The translations under genes and the position numbers were made by a program. Below the pieces are notes generated by a model. The model made no database searches. It was not told the origin of the DNA and was given only the letters and a program-made list of their open reading frames with translations. A stretch of 64,000 bases of DNA, from assembly GCA_041905525.1 (NCBI GenBank), contig JAYRKY010000016.1, forward strand, positions 1-64,000, written 5' to 3'. The stretch comes from SHVO01 sp041905525. Its GTDB lineage: Bacteria; Pseudomonadota; Alphaproteobacteria; Rhodospirillales; Rhodospirillaceae. Below, one piece after another: positions 1 to 9,051 of this stretch; positions within the stretch are counted from its first letter, which is position 1; each line of letters begins with the position of its first letter.

Positions 1-1
1 A

Positions 2-883
2 TCGGCCGAACTTGAGGACTCCGCGAAGGCGACCCTCGCCGCCGCGGAGCTGTACCTTGCTTCGCCGAATGCCGCCGAGCCGTTGCGCGCTGCCGCCGTC
101 CAGGTCCGCGATGCACTGGGGCGTCTCCTTGCGCGGAACGATCCGGACCTCGGCCAACGGCTATCGACCGCGCTGCTGCAAGGGTTTGACGAAGGCCTGG
201 CGCCCTTGCGGTCCATGCTCGCCGCAGCGCCCGTGACCGCCGACGACCTGCCCGCCCCGTTGCGGGAGACCTACGTCGCCCGCGACGGCCGCTACCGCCT
301 GCAGATCTTTCCGAAAGACAGCAGCCGGGACATCGCGGCGATGGCTCAATTCGCCAACGCCGTGCGTGCCGAGGCGCCGGACGCCTACGGCCCGCCGGTC
401 GTGATCTACGAGAGCGGCCGGATCGTCACCCAGGCCTTCGCCACGGCCGGCGGCCTCGCGCTGATCGCCATCACGATCATCTTGCTCTTGATGTTCCGGA
501 GCGTCGTGGACGTGCTTCGTGTGCTAGCGCCTCTTGTGCTTGCAGTCACCCTAACTCTCGGCACGTGCGCGCTGATCGGCTTCCCGCTCAACTTCGCAAA
601 TATCATCGCCATGCCGCTGCTGTTGGCGGTCGGGGTCGCCTATCCCATTCATTTTGTTTCTGCGTGGCGCGAGGGCGAAGGGCTGCTCCTGTCCTCGCCG
701 GCGGGACGCGGCATGCTTTTCAGCGCCCTCACCGACACGGCAGCCTTCGGGAGTATGTCCTTGGCCACCCACGAGGGTACTTCGAGCATGGGACTGCTGC
801 TGACGATGGCTCTGGCGTTCAATCTGCTCGCCACTCTCGTCGTACTGCCGGCGCTGCTGGGGCCGGCGCCGGTGAGGCGCTAG
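2..883 (+). CDS. hpnN: HpnN, hopanoid-associated RND/MMPL transporter (3' part)
   Basis: The reading frame is open from the left window edge, so only the last 293 residues are visible and the N-terminus is missing. The visible part has a soluble stretch of about 130 residues followed by four or five hydrophobic helices, including one around IIAMPLLLAVGVAYPI and a last one ending VVLPALLG. This is the layout of the C-terminal half of an MMPL/RND-type permease. HpnN proteins move hopanoids from the inner to the outer membrane. The assignment rests on the fold together with hpnM, hpnI and hpnL next door. The stop codon overlaps the hpnM stop on the other strand within a CTAG. Another MMPL transporter is the main alternative. 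Confidence 0.82.
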   Translation, partial: SAELEDSAKATLAAAELYLASPNAAEPLRAAAVQVRDALGRLLARNDPDLGQRLSTALLQGFDEGLAPLRSMLAAAPVTADDLPAPLRETYVARDGRYRLQIFPKDSSRDIAAMAQFANAVRAEAPDAYGPPVVIYESGRIVTQAFATAGGLALIAITIILLLMFRSVVDVLRVLAPLVLAVTLTLGTCALIGFPLNFANIIAMPLLLAVGVAYPIHFVSAWREGEGLLLSSPAGRGMLFSALTDTAAFGSMSLATHEGTSSMGLLLTMALAFNLLATLVVLPALLGPAPVRR

Positions 884-1515
884 CCCGCGGCAGCCAGCTT
901 TCCGGTCAACATCTGGAGATGGGCGATGAGCGCCGGGGCGCCGCCGTTGTTGAACACCGCGGCAAAGTCCGATCTGCGCAATGCAAGCTGGCTGACGGCG
1001 CCATCGAGAAGAATGTCCACGACTTGCCACGGCCCATCGTTCTTTTCCGTCGGCTTTTGACGCAGGCGATAATTCAGTACCGTTGGCTTTCCCGTCTTCG
1101 GCTTGATCTCCGTGTTCACCATCACGTCCGGTTTCTGGGGATCCGTGAAACCTTTGATGACAAACTCTTCCCCGTTCCACTCTTTGAATTGGGATGCGTA
1201 GGTTGCGATTGTCCAACCGGCGAAGGCCTCGGTGAGATTTTTGCGCTGTTCCGGCGTGAGTTTCTGCCATCCGCTGCCGACCGAAACCCGGGTCATCGTC
1301 TCAAGGTCGAAAACTTCCTGAACCACTGGCGCTATTTTCAGCCTCCGGGTTTCGAAGGCGTACGCCTTGCCTTGTTTCATGTTGTCGAGAAGCCCCATGT
1401 GGAGCTTTTCGATCATCATCACCGCCGCAGGTTTGTCCTCCACTATGACAGCGCGCGCCGGCCCCGCATTCAGTACGCCGAAGAAGCACAAAACCATGAA
1501 TGCAATGCGACGCAT
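880..1515 (-). CDS. hpnM: HpnM, MlaC/Ttg2D-like hopanoid-associated periplasmic protein
   Basis: The product has 211 residues with a signal peptide (hydrophobic core FMVLCFFGVL, cleavage likely after GPARA). It is followed by an MlaC/Ttg2D-type lipid-binding domain with the typical segment LTPEQRKNLTEAFAGWTIAT and a later W-x-V-V-D-I-L-L-D-G strand. HpnM proteins of this family are found in hopanoid clusters and probably carry lipid through the periplasm to or from HpnN. The ATG at 1515 was chosen because GGGAG lies 6 bases upstream and the signal peptide starts there; the open frame continues upstream without a better start. The gene converges on hpnN rather than being transcribed with it. 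Confidence 0.84.
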   Translation of the reverse strand: MRRIAFMVLCFFGVLNAGPARAVIVEDKPAAVMMIEKLHMGLLDNMKQGKAYAFETRRLKIAPVVQEVFDLETMTRVSVGSGWQKLTPEQRKNLTEAFAGWTIATYASQFKEWNGEEFVIKGFTDPQKPDVMVNTEIKPKTGKPTVLNYRLRQKPTEKNDGPWQVVDILLDGAVSQLALRRSDFAAVFNNGGAPALIAHLQMLTGKLAAAG

Positions 1516-1687
1516 GAGATGCTCCCGAGATAGGTTTTCCGTCGCCCTATACTGGGTCCCGGAATCTGTCAAATCTAGGGCCCTTGCCGCCGCGCGCACG
1601 GCGTTGGATCGAAAATGGCTCTGGCAGATTGGTACCCGAAAAAGGTATTCAACCCACCGAAATGGCCCCCCTTTCGTTTTGAGCGCC

Positions 1688-2863
1688 GTGACCACCGCGT
1701 TAAACATCCTGCAAGGTGTGCTGCTGCTTCCGGTACTCGGAGGGTGCGTGTTTTGCCTTCTGTGCGTGTGGGCCGCAGCGCGCTTCATGAAGCAGCCTCA
1801 GGCGGCCGGCATGTATCGCCCGCCGGTCACGGTCCTGAAGCCGATCTATGGTCTGGATAAGGGCCTGGAAGAAAATCTTCTCAGCCTTTGCCGCCAGGAC
1901 TATCCAGAGTTTCAGATTGTCGTATCGGTGCAGCGGGAAACCGATCCCGCATTACCGTTGCTGCGGCGGCTGGAGGCCGCTTACCCGGATCGCTTGACGT
2001 TGGTCGTCAAAGTGAGTGAGCCCGTGGTGAACGGGAAAGTCCAGAATCTCGTGAACGGCCTTGCCGCCGCGAAACATGAAGTGCTGGTTATCAGTGACAG
2101 CGATGTCCGCGTTCGGCCCGACTATATCGCCACAATCGTAGCGCCACTCGAAGATGCCTCCGTCGGCTACGTCTGCACGCTGTACCGGTCCGTCGAGGCA
2201 CAGTCGTTCCAGGAGAAGATGGAGCTTCTCAGCCTGAACGCCGACTTTGTGCCAAGCCTGATCTTCTCGGCGGTCACCGGCGCGGCGGATTTTTGCATCG
2301 GCGCGACGGTGGCTTTTCGTCGGCCCGACCTCGAGACGATCGGCGGAATGGGCGATCTTGGGAACTATCTCGTCGAGGATTACGAACTCGGCCGCCGCCT
2401 GCTGGGCTTGGGCAAACGGATGGTTTTGCTTCCGCACACCATCGAGATCGTCGCCGACTATTCAACCTTCCGCGCCTGGTGGCACCACCAGATCTATTGG
2501 GATCAGAATACCTGGGCCGCAAACCCGACGGGTTTCGTCCTCACCATTCTCACGCGCGCGGTTCCTTTTGCGATTCTCTTCGCACTTCTGCGCGGCTTTG
2601 ATGACACAGGTTTGAACGTGCTCCTCGCGGCACTTGTGGTCCGTCTGGGGACGGCGGAAATCATCGCGCATTATCTTGGCGACCGCGAAGGCAAGCGTGC
2701 AGCCTGGCTGCTGCCGGTGCGGGACATATTCGCCTTGGCGTCATGGTACATCGCGATCACGCGGCGTAGTTTCGAGTGGCGCGGATTGCGTTTCGGGCTT
2801 ACGAAAGACGGGCGGATCGTGCCGCGCGAAAGCGGCGATGTTCTGCCAGGAATAAAAACGTGA
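1688..2863 (+). CDS. hpnI: HpnI, hopanoid-associated family 2/21 glycosyltransferase
   Basis: The 391-residue protein has an N-terminal membrane helix, a GT2/GT21 catalytic domain and two or three C-terminal helices, like ceramide glucosyltransferase. Visible motifs are PPVTVLKPIYG after the first helix, SDSDVRV (Asp motif, near residue 138), the acceptor-side acid in VEDYELGRRL and the aromatic WWHHQIYW segment. HpnI enzymes transfer N-acetylglucosamine to bacteriohopanetetrol at the inner membrane. The start is the GTG at 1688, which gives the family's usual length, but its ribosome site is weak. The stop overlaps the GTG start of the epimerase (GTGA), so the two are translationally coupled. 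HpnJ and HpnK, which act after HpnI on the cyclitol ether route, are not visible here. Confidence 0.85.
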   Translation: MTTALNILQGVLLLPVLGGCVFCLLCVWAAARFMKQPQAAGMYRPPVTVLKPIYGLDKGLEENLLSLCRQDYPEFQIVVSVQRETDPALPLLRRLEAAYPDRLTLVVKVSEPVVNGKVQNLVNGLAAAKHEVLVISDSDVRVRPDYIATIVAPLEDASVGYVCTLYRSVEAQSFQEKMELLSLNADFVPSLIFSAVTGAADFCIGATVAFRRPDLETIGGMGDLGNYLVEDYELGRRLLGLGKRMVLLPHTIEIVADYSTFRAWWHHQIYWDQNTWAANPTGFVLTILTRAVPFAILFALLRGFDDTGLNVLLAALVVRLGTAEIIAHYLGDREGKRAAWLLPVRDIFALASWYIAITRRSFEWRGLRFGLTKDGRIVPRESGDVLPGIKT

Positions 2864-3879
2864 CCGCAGACCTTCAGTCGGATCCCAACGCGCCCATCCA
2901 TGTGCTTGTCACCGGCGGCGCAGGATTTATTGGAAGCCACACGGCCGAACTTCTTCTTGCCCGCGGCTGCCGCGTCACCGTGATCGACAACCTGTCGACC
3001 GGATACCGCAGTAATCTCGCCGGGTGCGAGGGACGCGACGCCTTCCAGTTCATCGAAGGCGATGTCACGCAGGATGTCGGCGAGATGTGCGCGCGGGCCG
3101 CAAAGCGATTCGGGCCTATTGGGCGCATCGTCCATTTTGCCGCCCAGACGGCCGTTCCGCTTTCGGTGGAAGATCCCGTCACGGACATTCACATAAATTT
3201 GGGCGGCCTCGCCCGCTTGCTTGAGTTCGCGCGGCGGAACGGCGTTCAGAAGGTGGTGTTCGCCTCTTCGTCAGCCGTTTATGACGACGACGCGCCCGTC
3301 CCCGTCAGCGAAGCCTCCACCGCCCGCCCGGCGTCACCCTACGGGATCGACAAACTCGCCGGCGAATTCTTCCTGGATTATTATGCGCGCTACCACGGCG
3401 TCGCGTTCACGGCGCTCCGCTTCATGAATGTTTACGGGCCTCGCCAGGACCCTTTGAGCTATTATTCCGGCGTCATCTCGATCTTCATGGACCGCGCTGT
3501 CACCGGACAGCCCATCACGATTTTCGACGACGGCGAGCAAACCCGCGACTTCGTTTATGTGACCGATGTCGCACAGGCGGTCGCCACCGCCGCGCTCTCC
3601 GCGGCCGGTAATGGCGCGATCATAAACATCGGCACCGGTATCGAAGTGTCGATCAACCAGATCACGCGGACGATCCTCGACCTGACGGGCTCCGCGTCTC
3701 CCGTGCGCCATGAGCCGCCGCGCATCGGCGACATCCGCCGCTCGGTGACCACCATGACGCGGGCGCGCGAGCTGTTGAACTTCAGCCCGCGCGTCGATCT
3801 TCGCGAAGGGTTGGCGAACACACTTGCCTGGGTGCGCGAGCAGGCGCTGCTCCACGCCCGCCGCGGCTCAGCCGCTTAA
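2860..3879 (+). CDS. NAD-dependent sugar epimerase/dehydratase (GalE-like extended SDR)
   Basis: This is a 339-residue extended short-chain dehydrogenase. The NAD-binding GGAGFIG lies near residue 19, followed by VTVIDNLSTG at the end of the second strand. The catalytic Ser region is FASSSAVY and the Tyr/Lys pair is in SPYGIDK. These features match UDP-glucose 4-epimerases and related UDP-sugar epimerases more closely than HpnA, whose first strand normally reads as a TGATGF type. The gene starts at a GTG overlapping the hpnI stop and ends 6 bases before hpnL. From this position it may make or modify the UDP-sugar used by HpnI, which is an inference. The exact substrate cannot be read from sequence. 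Confidence 0.83.
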   Translation: MTADLQSDPNAPIHVLVTGGAGFIGSHTAELLLARGCRVTVIDNLSTGYRSNLAGCEGRDAFQFIEGDVTQDVGEMCARAAKRFGPIGRIVHFAAQTAVPLSVEDPVTDIHINLGGLARLLEFARRNGVQKVVFASSSAVYDDDAPVPVSEASTARPASPYGIDKLAGEFFLDYYARYHGVAFTALRFMNVYGPRQDPLSYYSGVISIFMDRAVTGQPITIFDDGEQTRDFVYVTDVAQAVATAALSAAGNGAIINIGTGIEVSINQITRTILDLTGSASPVRHEPPRIGDIRRSVTTMTRARELLNFSPRVDLREGLANTLAWVREQALLHARRGSAA

Positions 3880-3885
3880 CCCCTC

Positions 3886-4872
3886 ATGCGCCTCTTCAAG
3901 CTCCTCACGCTTGTCGGCGGTGTGGCGGTCTTCGCCTGGATTTTGACGCGCGCGGACATGGCCGCCGTGACCGAGGTGATGAGCCGGTTGGGTCTGTACG
4001 GCGCGGCGGCCGTCCTGCTCACCTTTGCGGTCGCAATGGTCTCGGATGTCGCGGGATGGGCGCTCATGTTCCGCAGCGTGCCATTCTCAGGTCTGCTCTG
4101 CTTGCGGCTGTGGCTGGTCCAGATGGTGGGCGAGGCGTTCAATCTGTTGACGCCGTTCGGAGCCTTTGGCGGAGAACCGTTCAAAGCCCTGCTTCTTAAT
4201 CGCCACTACCGCATTTCGTACGAAGAAGGCACCGCGACGCTCATCCTTATTCAGATCGTGAACAGCCTGGCCCAGGTGCCGTTCGTGATCGCCGGCGCGA
4301 TCTTGATGCTCAACTCCGGACTTCTGCCAGAGGCCATCGAACAGGCGGTGTTGATCACGACGATCGTGATCAGCGTGTTCATGGTGTTCGTCTATTTCGC
4401 GCTGCATGGAAGGTGGCTGGCGAAGCTTCCGGCGAAGATGGAGAACAGCGAGTCCGCCGCCCGTCTTGCGCGCGCCATCGCATTCTTGACCGAGATCGAG
4501 GAACGGCTGTTCCACTTCGTCCGCAACACCCCCGCCCGCTCCGCGGCGGCGCTTGCGTTTGCCTTCTTAAGCTGGGTCATCGGCGCAGTGGAAATCTATT
4601 TCGTGTTCTGGTTTCTCGATGCGCCCATCACCTTCGCCGAGGCGTGGATTGTGGAGACCGTCATCGTCCTGGTGCGATCGATTACCTTCTTCGTTCCCGG
4701 GCACATCGGCGTTCAGGACGGCGCCCTGATGGCGGTGGTGGGGGCCCTGACCGGGTCCAATGACACCGGGGTCGCCATGGCCCTGATCCGGCGCGGCCGC
4801 GAGTTGTTCTGGGCCGGTGTCGGGCTTTTAATCTACGGCGGGTTCAATCTGCAGGACCGGAAAACCGCCTAG
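3886..4872 (+). CDS. hpnL: HpnL, hopanoid-associated multi-pass membrane protein (LPG-synthase flippase-like)
   Basis: The 328-residue protein is almost entirely hydrophobic, with about seven or eight membrane helices. It belongs to the family related to the transmembrane domain of lysylphosphatidylglycerol synthase (UPF0104-type). Characteristic segments are the GGEPFKALLL stretch near residue 100 and the polar helix start GHIGVQDGAL near residue 270. HpnL occurs in hopanoid loci as a putative flippase-like factor, and its biochemical role is not settled. The ATG lies 6 bases after the epimerase stop, so it is the last gene of the hpnI-epimerase-hpnL operon. A generic UPF0104 protein would look similar; context supports HpnL. 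Confidence 0.83.
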   Translation: MRLFKLLTLVGGVAVFAWILTRADMAAVTEVMSRLGLYGAAAVLLTFAVAMVSDVAGWALMFRSVPFSGLLCLRLWLVQMVGEAFNLLTPFGAFGGEPFKALLLNRHYRISYEEGTATLILIQIVNSLAQVPFVIAGAILMLNSGLLPEAIEQAVLITTIVISVFMVFVYFALHGRWLAKLPAKMENSESAARLARAIAFLTEIEERLFHFVRNTPARSAAALAFAFLSWVIGAVEIYFVFWFLDAPITFAEAWIVETVIVLVRSITFFVPGHIGVQDGALMAVVGALTGSNDTGVAMALIRRGRELFWAGVGLLIYGGFNLQDRKTA

Positions 4873-4989
4873 CGACGTTACATACGCAGCCTCACAAAGC
4901 CGCAATCCCGCTTTTGCCCAAGGTGAATCCCCTTGTCTCGGCACGGGTTTTGGTTAACGCTTGGACCCCGACAGCGGTGAAGGATGCGT

Positions 4990-5919
4990 ATGAAAAGAGT
5001 CTCGCTCTACAGCAGCTCTCGACGCCCGACCAAAGGCAGCGGAATTCCGCTAGCCTCCCAAACCCCTGAATCCAAACCTGAAAGCACTCCCGCCGCGGAG
5101 CCGGTCCCCGCGCCGAAGCCGCCGGGGCGCATCCGCGCCTTCCTTGCCCGCCACGAACGCCCGGTCCTGGTCGCGGTCAGCGCCCTGATCACGTTCGCCG
5201 CTCTGTTCGTTTATGCGCAAATTCAAAAGCCGGAACGGGTCCTCACGCAAAAGGACATCGATAACGCCGTCCTGCACACGCTTGAGACCAAGTCACTTCC
5301 GTCCGCGACCGCGCGGGCCGCGGCCATCATCCGTCCTTCGGTCGTGCGCGTCACGCGCAAGGGCAAAAACGAGGATGATCCGGACGTGGGCGTCGGCACC
5401 GGCGTCATTATCCAGGAAGACGGGACGATCCTGACGAACCTGCATGTGGTTGCGGGCGCCGACCGGGTCGAAGTCGAGTTCTTTGATGGAAGCAAGTCCG
5501 AGGCCGACGTAACGGGTGTGCAACCCGAGCACGACTTGGCGGTCATCCAGGCAAAAACGCTCCCGGACGATATGAAGCCGGCCACCTTGCGCTCGACAGC
5601 CGGCCTTATGCCGGGCGACGAGGTGGTCGCCGTCGGCCATCCCTTCGGGATCGGCCCGTCCACCTCTGCAGGCGTGATCTCGGGCTTGCGCCGTGACTAC
5701 GTGAATCCGAAAGGGAAACGGGTCCTGAGCAACCTCATTCAATTCGACGCCGCGGCGAATCCGGGCAATTCCGGCGGCCCGCTGGTGACCCTCGAAGGCG
5801 AAGTGGTCGGGATCGTGACCGCCATCCTCAACCCCACCGAGCAGCGCGTCTTCATCGGGATCGGCTTCGCCGTGCCCATCGAGAACGCCGCCGCCGGAAC
5901 GGGCATGTCGCCCTTCTAG
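4990..5919 (+). CDS. Membrane-anchored trypsin-like serine protease (S1C, no PDZ domain)
   Basis: The product has 309 residues. A basic, Pro-rich N-terminus precedes one membrane helix (VLVAVSALITFAALFVYA, about residues 55-72) and a periplasmic trypsin-like domain. The catalytic triad is visible: His in TNLHVVAGAD, Asp in EHDLAVIQ and Ser in GNSGGPL. The chain ends about 45 residues after the Ser, so no PDZ domain follows, unlike DegP or DegS. I chose the ATG at 4990 over the one at 4984 because GAAGGA sits 5 bases upstream of it. It lies just ahead of moxR with a 33-base gap and may be cotranscribed, suggesting an envelope-stress role. The substrate is unknown. Confidence 0.85.
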   Translation: MKRVSLYSSSRRPTKGSGIPLASQTPESKPESTPAAEPVPAPKPPGRIRAFLARHERPVLVAVSALITFAALFVYAQIQKPERVLTQKDIDNAVLHTLETKSLPSATARAAAIIRPSVVRVTRKGKNEDDPDVGVGTGVIIQEDGTILTNLHVVAGADRVEVEFFDGSKSEADVTGVQPEHDLAVIQAKTLPDDMKPATLRSTAGLMPGDEVVAVGHPFGIGPSTSAGVISGLRRDYVNPKGKRVLSNLIQFDAAANPGNSGGPLVTLEGEVVGIVTAILNPTEQRVFIGIGFAVPIENAAAGTGMSPF

Positions 5920-5952
5920 ATTTCAAAACCTGAATCAGCAAAGCACGGACAT

Positions 5953-6966
5953 ATGAACGACATGGCACCAGGGAATACCGAGGTCGCCTCCCTCATGGAG
6001 CGCATCCTTTACGAAATCAAAAAGGTCGTGGTTGGACAGGATCACTTCCTGGAACGCGTTCTCGTGGCGATCCTGGCGCAGGGCCATCTGCTGGTCGAAG
6101 GCGTTCCCGGGCTGGCTAAAACGCTGACAGTAAACACGCTCGCGCGAACCGTGCGCGGCAGCTTCAAGCGTATTCAATTCACACCGGACCTCGTGCCCGC
6201 GGACTTGGTTGGGACCCGCATTTACAATCAGAAGACGGGCGACTTCGCGACCTCGCTGGGGCCCGTGTTCACAAACCTGTTGCTGGCCGACGAAATCAAC
6301 CGCGCGCCCGCGAAAGTCCAGAGCGCCCTGCTCGAAGTGATGCAGGAGCGCCAGGTCACAATCGCCGGTGAAACGCATAAGGTCCCGGAACCTTTTCTGG
6401 TGATGGCGACGCAGAACCCCATCGAAACCGAAGGCACCTATCCGCTTCCCGAAGCGCAGGTCGACCGCTTCATGATGAAGGTGCTGGTCAGCTATCCCAC
6501 CGAGGAAGAGGAATTCGTCATCGTCAGCCGCGTCACGGGTGTTGCCGCTTCCCTCGCTGCAGTAGCCACCACCGAACAGTTGGTCGCCATGCAGCGCGAA
6601 TGCCGCAACACCTACGTCGATCCGGCCCTCATCCAGTACGCGGTCAAATTGACGGCGGCGTCTCGCGATCCCGCGCGCTACGGCGTACCTGGGATGAACA
6701 ATTACATCCAGTACGGCGCAAGCCCGCGCGCCTCGATCAACATGGTCGAGGGCGCCCGGGCGCTCGCGTACCTGCGCGGACGCGACTATGTCCTGCCGCA
6801 GGATTTGGTCGATCTCGCGCCGGACGTCATGCGTCACCGCCTTGTGCTCACCTATGAGGCCCTGTCGGAATCCGTAACCCCGGACATGATCGTTCAGCGC
6901 CTGATGCAACATATTGCCGCGCCCGATAAGCCGCTGGAGAGCCATGTCCGCGTCGCTGCAGGCTGA
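5953..6966 (+). CDS. MoxR-family AAA+ ATPase
   Basis: The 337-residue AAA+ protein has Walker A GVPGLAKT near residue 54, Walker B LLADEINRAP, sensor 1 in MATQNPIETEGTYPLPEAQ, and a sensor 2/lid region after ASPRASINM. These are standard MoxR features. MoxR ATPases act as chaperone-like partners of VWA-domain proteins. Here the next two genes encode DUF58 and VWA proteins, the classic MoxR-DUF58-VWA arrangement. The stop lies 23 bases inside the DUF58 gene, so translation is coupled. It is a cytoplasmic protein, probably at the membrane face. The family is certain; the client protein being matured or remodelled is not identifiable. Confidence 0.93.
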   Translation: MNDMAPGNTEVASLMERILYEIKKVVVGQDHFLERVLVAILAQGHLLVEGVPGLAKTLTVNTLARTVRGSFKRIQFTPDLVPADLVGTRIYNQKTGDFATSLGPVFTNLLLADEINRAPAKVQSALLEVMQERQVTIAGETHKVPEPFLVMATQNPIETEGTYPLPEAQVDRFMMKVLVSYPTEEEEFVIVSRVTGVAASLAAVATTEQLVAMQRECRNTYVDPALIQYAVKLTAASRDPARYGVPGMNNYIQYGASPRASINMVEGARALAYLRGRDYVLPQDLVDLAPDVMRHRLVLTYEALSESVTPDMIVQRLMQHIAAPDKPLESHVRVAAG

Positions 6967-7879
6967 AACGCTTCTCCGCAAACTTGAGTGGACGGTGATC
7001 CGCCGTCTGGACGGCGCCCTGCAAGGCGATTACCGGACGCTGTTTCGCGGCCACGGGCTGGACCTCGCGGGTTTGCGCGAATACCAGCATAACGACGATG
7101 TGCGTCACATCGATTGGAACGTGACCGCGCGGCTGGAAGTGCCGCACGTGCGCCAGTACAACGAGGACCGCGAGATCACCGCGTGGTTTCTCCTGGACCT
7201 TGCGCCGTCGGTGGATTTCGGTTCCGTCGAAATCAAGAAACGCGCCGTGCTGATCGAGTTCGTGACCGTACTGTCGCGCCTTCTCACGCGGCACGGCAAC
7301 CGCGTCGGCACGTTGTTCTTCTCCGGCGGCGTGGACTCGATGATCCCCGCCGGGACTGGCCGCAAACATGTGCTGCGCATCATGAATACGCTGATGGCGC
7401 GGCCGGAGCTTTCCACCGCTCCGGCGACCGACCTCACGCCGTTTCTGCGCGCCGCGACAAAGGTGATCAAGCGGCGCTCGCTGGTCTTTCTGGTTTCCGA
7501 TTTCATTAGCGCGCCCGGGTGGGACGAACCCCTGGGATATCTCGCGCAGCGGCACGAAACCCTGGCGGTGCGGCTGTTCGATCCCCTGGAGCGGGAACTC
7601 CCTGATTTGGGCCTCGTTGTCATGCAAGACGCGGAAACCGGCGAACAGGTGTTCGTCGACACCGCCGACAAGCGATTCCGCAAGCGTTTCTCGGGCGTTG
7701 CGGAACGCCGTGAGCGGGACCTGCGGGCCGCGTTCGGGCGGGCCGGAGTCGACGCCCTGGAACTCTCGACCGGCGATAACCTTGTAGATACGATTCTTCG
7801 CTTCGCCGATTTGCGCAAACGGCGTAGCCTTCTTTCCGGCGGCGCAAGCCTGCCGAAACACTTGGAAGCGCAGGTATGA
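6944..7879 (+). CDS. DUF58 protein (VWA-like, MoxR partner)
   Basis: The 311-residue protein carries the DUF58 signature, seen here as LREYQHNDDVRHIDWN followed by the Ala-Arg-Leu stretch, near residue 45. A VWA-like fold follows, with WFLLDLAPSVDFGS holding the first metal-site strand. The ATG at 6944 is preceded by GGAG at 5 bases and gives a start typical of the family. It overlaps moxR by 23 bases and its stop shares an ATGA with the next gene. DUF58 proteins accompany MoxR ATPases and probably act as adaptors in assembly of a membrane-linked complex. No enzymatic motif is visible. Confidence 0.9.
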   Translation: MSASLQAETLLRKLEWTVIRRLDGALQGDYRTLFRGHGLDLAGLREYQHNDDVRHIDWNVTARLEVPHVRQYNEDREITAWFLLDLAPSVDFGSVEIKKRAVLIEFVTVLSRLLTRHGNRVGTLFFSGGVDSMIPAGTGRKHVLRIMNTLMARPELSTAPATDLTPFLRAATKVIKRRSLVFLVSDFISAPGWDEPLGYLAQRHETLAVRLFDPLERELPDLGLVVMQDAETGEQVFVDTADKRFRKRFSGVAERRERDLRAAFGRAGVDALELSTGDNLVDTILRFADLRKRRSLLSGGASLPKHLEAQV

Positions 7880-8934
7880 AGTTTCTTTCGCCCATCATGT
7901 TATGGCTGCTGCTCGCCGTTCCGGCGCTCGTGGCGCTATACCTGTATGTGCTGAAGCGCAAAAAGAAGATGGCCCTGCGCTATGCCAACATCGGCATGGT
8001 GAAGGACGCCATGGGCGCGGGCGCCAGCCTGCGCCGCCACGTGCCCGCCGCGCTGTTCCTCATCGCCATCACATTGATGCTGACCGCGATCGCGCGGCCG
8101 GCCGCGATGATCACGCTGCCGTCGCAACGCTCGCAAGTGATCCTGGCCATGGACGTCTCGGCCAGCATGCGCGCGGCCGACGTCGAGCCCAATCGCCTTG
8201 TCGCCGCGCAGAATGCGGCGAAGACCTTCATTCAAGAGCAGCCGAGTTCGACCCAGATCGGCATCGTCGCGTTCGCGGGGGCCGCGCTGCTCGTCCAACC
8301 GCCGACGACAAACCGCGACGACCTGATGAAAGCCATCGACCGCTTCCAACCGCAGCGCGGCACGGCGATCGGCAGCGGTATTCTCGTCTCGCTGCAGACC
8401 ATCTTCCCCAATGCGAACTTCGACAACAAAGTGCCGGAGTATCAGCGCGGGTGGGGACGCGAATCCATGGGCGCGGCGCTCGACCGCAACGCCGAACCGC
8501 GCGCCGCCGAGGAGAATGTCACGCCTGTTCCGCCGGGCTCCTATGAAAGCGCCGTCGTCATCCTGCTGACCGACGGTCAAGCCACGACCGGTCCGGACCC
8601 GGTTGAGACCGCCCGCATGGCCGCCGACCGCGGCGTGAGGATTTTCACGGTGGGGCTGGGCACCAAGAGCGGCGAGATCGTCGGGTGGGGCGGCCGCTCC
8701 ATGCGCGTCCAGCTCGACGAAGAAACGCTGCAGACGATCGCGGATCTGACCCGTGGGAAGTACTTCTTCGCGGGTTCGGGCACAGACCTGAAGGAAGTCT
8801 ATAAAACCCTCAATACGCAGTTCGTGATGGAGCGAAAGGAGACCGAGATCACCTCGTTCTTCGCCGCGGCCGCCGCCCTGTTCGCGATTGCGGCCGCGGG
8901 TCTGTCCCTCCTCTGGTACAGCCGCATCCTCTAA
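7876..8934 (+). CDS. VWA-domain membrane protein (BatA-like)
   Basis: The product has 352 residues: an N-terminal helix (MLWLLLAVPALVALYLYVL), a second helix after RRHVPAALFLIAI, a VWA domain, and a C-terminal helix (FFAAAAALFAIAAAGLSLLW). The metal-ion-dependent adhesion site is intact, with DVSAS near residue 93 and LLTDGQATTG later. BatA-type proteins sit in the inner membrane with the VWA domain outside and work with MoxR and DUF58. Only one VWA gene is present; BatB, BatC or BatD homologues do not follow. The start ATG overlaps the DUF58 stop (ATGA). Confidence 0.9.
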   Translation: MKFLSPIMLWLLLAVPALVALYLYVLKRKKKMALRYANIGMVKDAMGAGASLRRHVPAALFLIAITLMLTAIARPAAMITLPSQRSQVILAMDVSASMRAADVEPNRLVAAQNAAKTFIQEQPSSTQIGIVAFAGAALLVQPPTTNRDDLMKAIDRFQPQRGTAIGSGILVSLQTIFPNANFDNKVPEYQRGWGRESMGAALDRNAEPRAAEENVTPVPPGSYESAVVILLTDGQATTGPDPVETARMAADRGVRIFTVGLGTKSGEIVGWGGRSMRVQLDEETLQTIADLTRGKYFFAGSGTDLKEVYKTLNTQFVMERKETEITSFFAAAAALFAIAAAGLSLLWYSRIL

Positions 8935-9051
8935 CCGCCGCCCGCGCGTTCTTTCACAGCTCGAAAAAGATCCGAGGCGTGTCGGAGTGCCGCCAGGACG
9001 TTCGTCCTCTGGGCGAGGCCAACGACGGCCGATTATGGAAGGAGACTGAAG

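Noticed and set aside
2860..3879. HpnA sugar epimerase
   Set aside because: The N-terminal GGAGFIGSH and the following DNLSTG are GalE-like rather than the usual HpnA pattern, so no hpn symbol was given.
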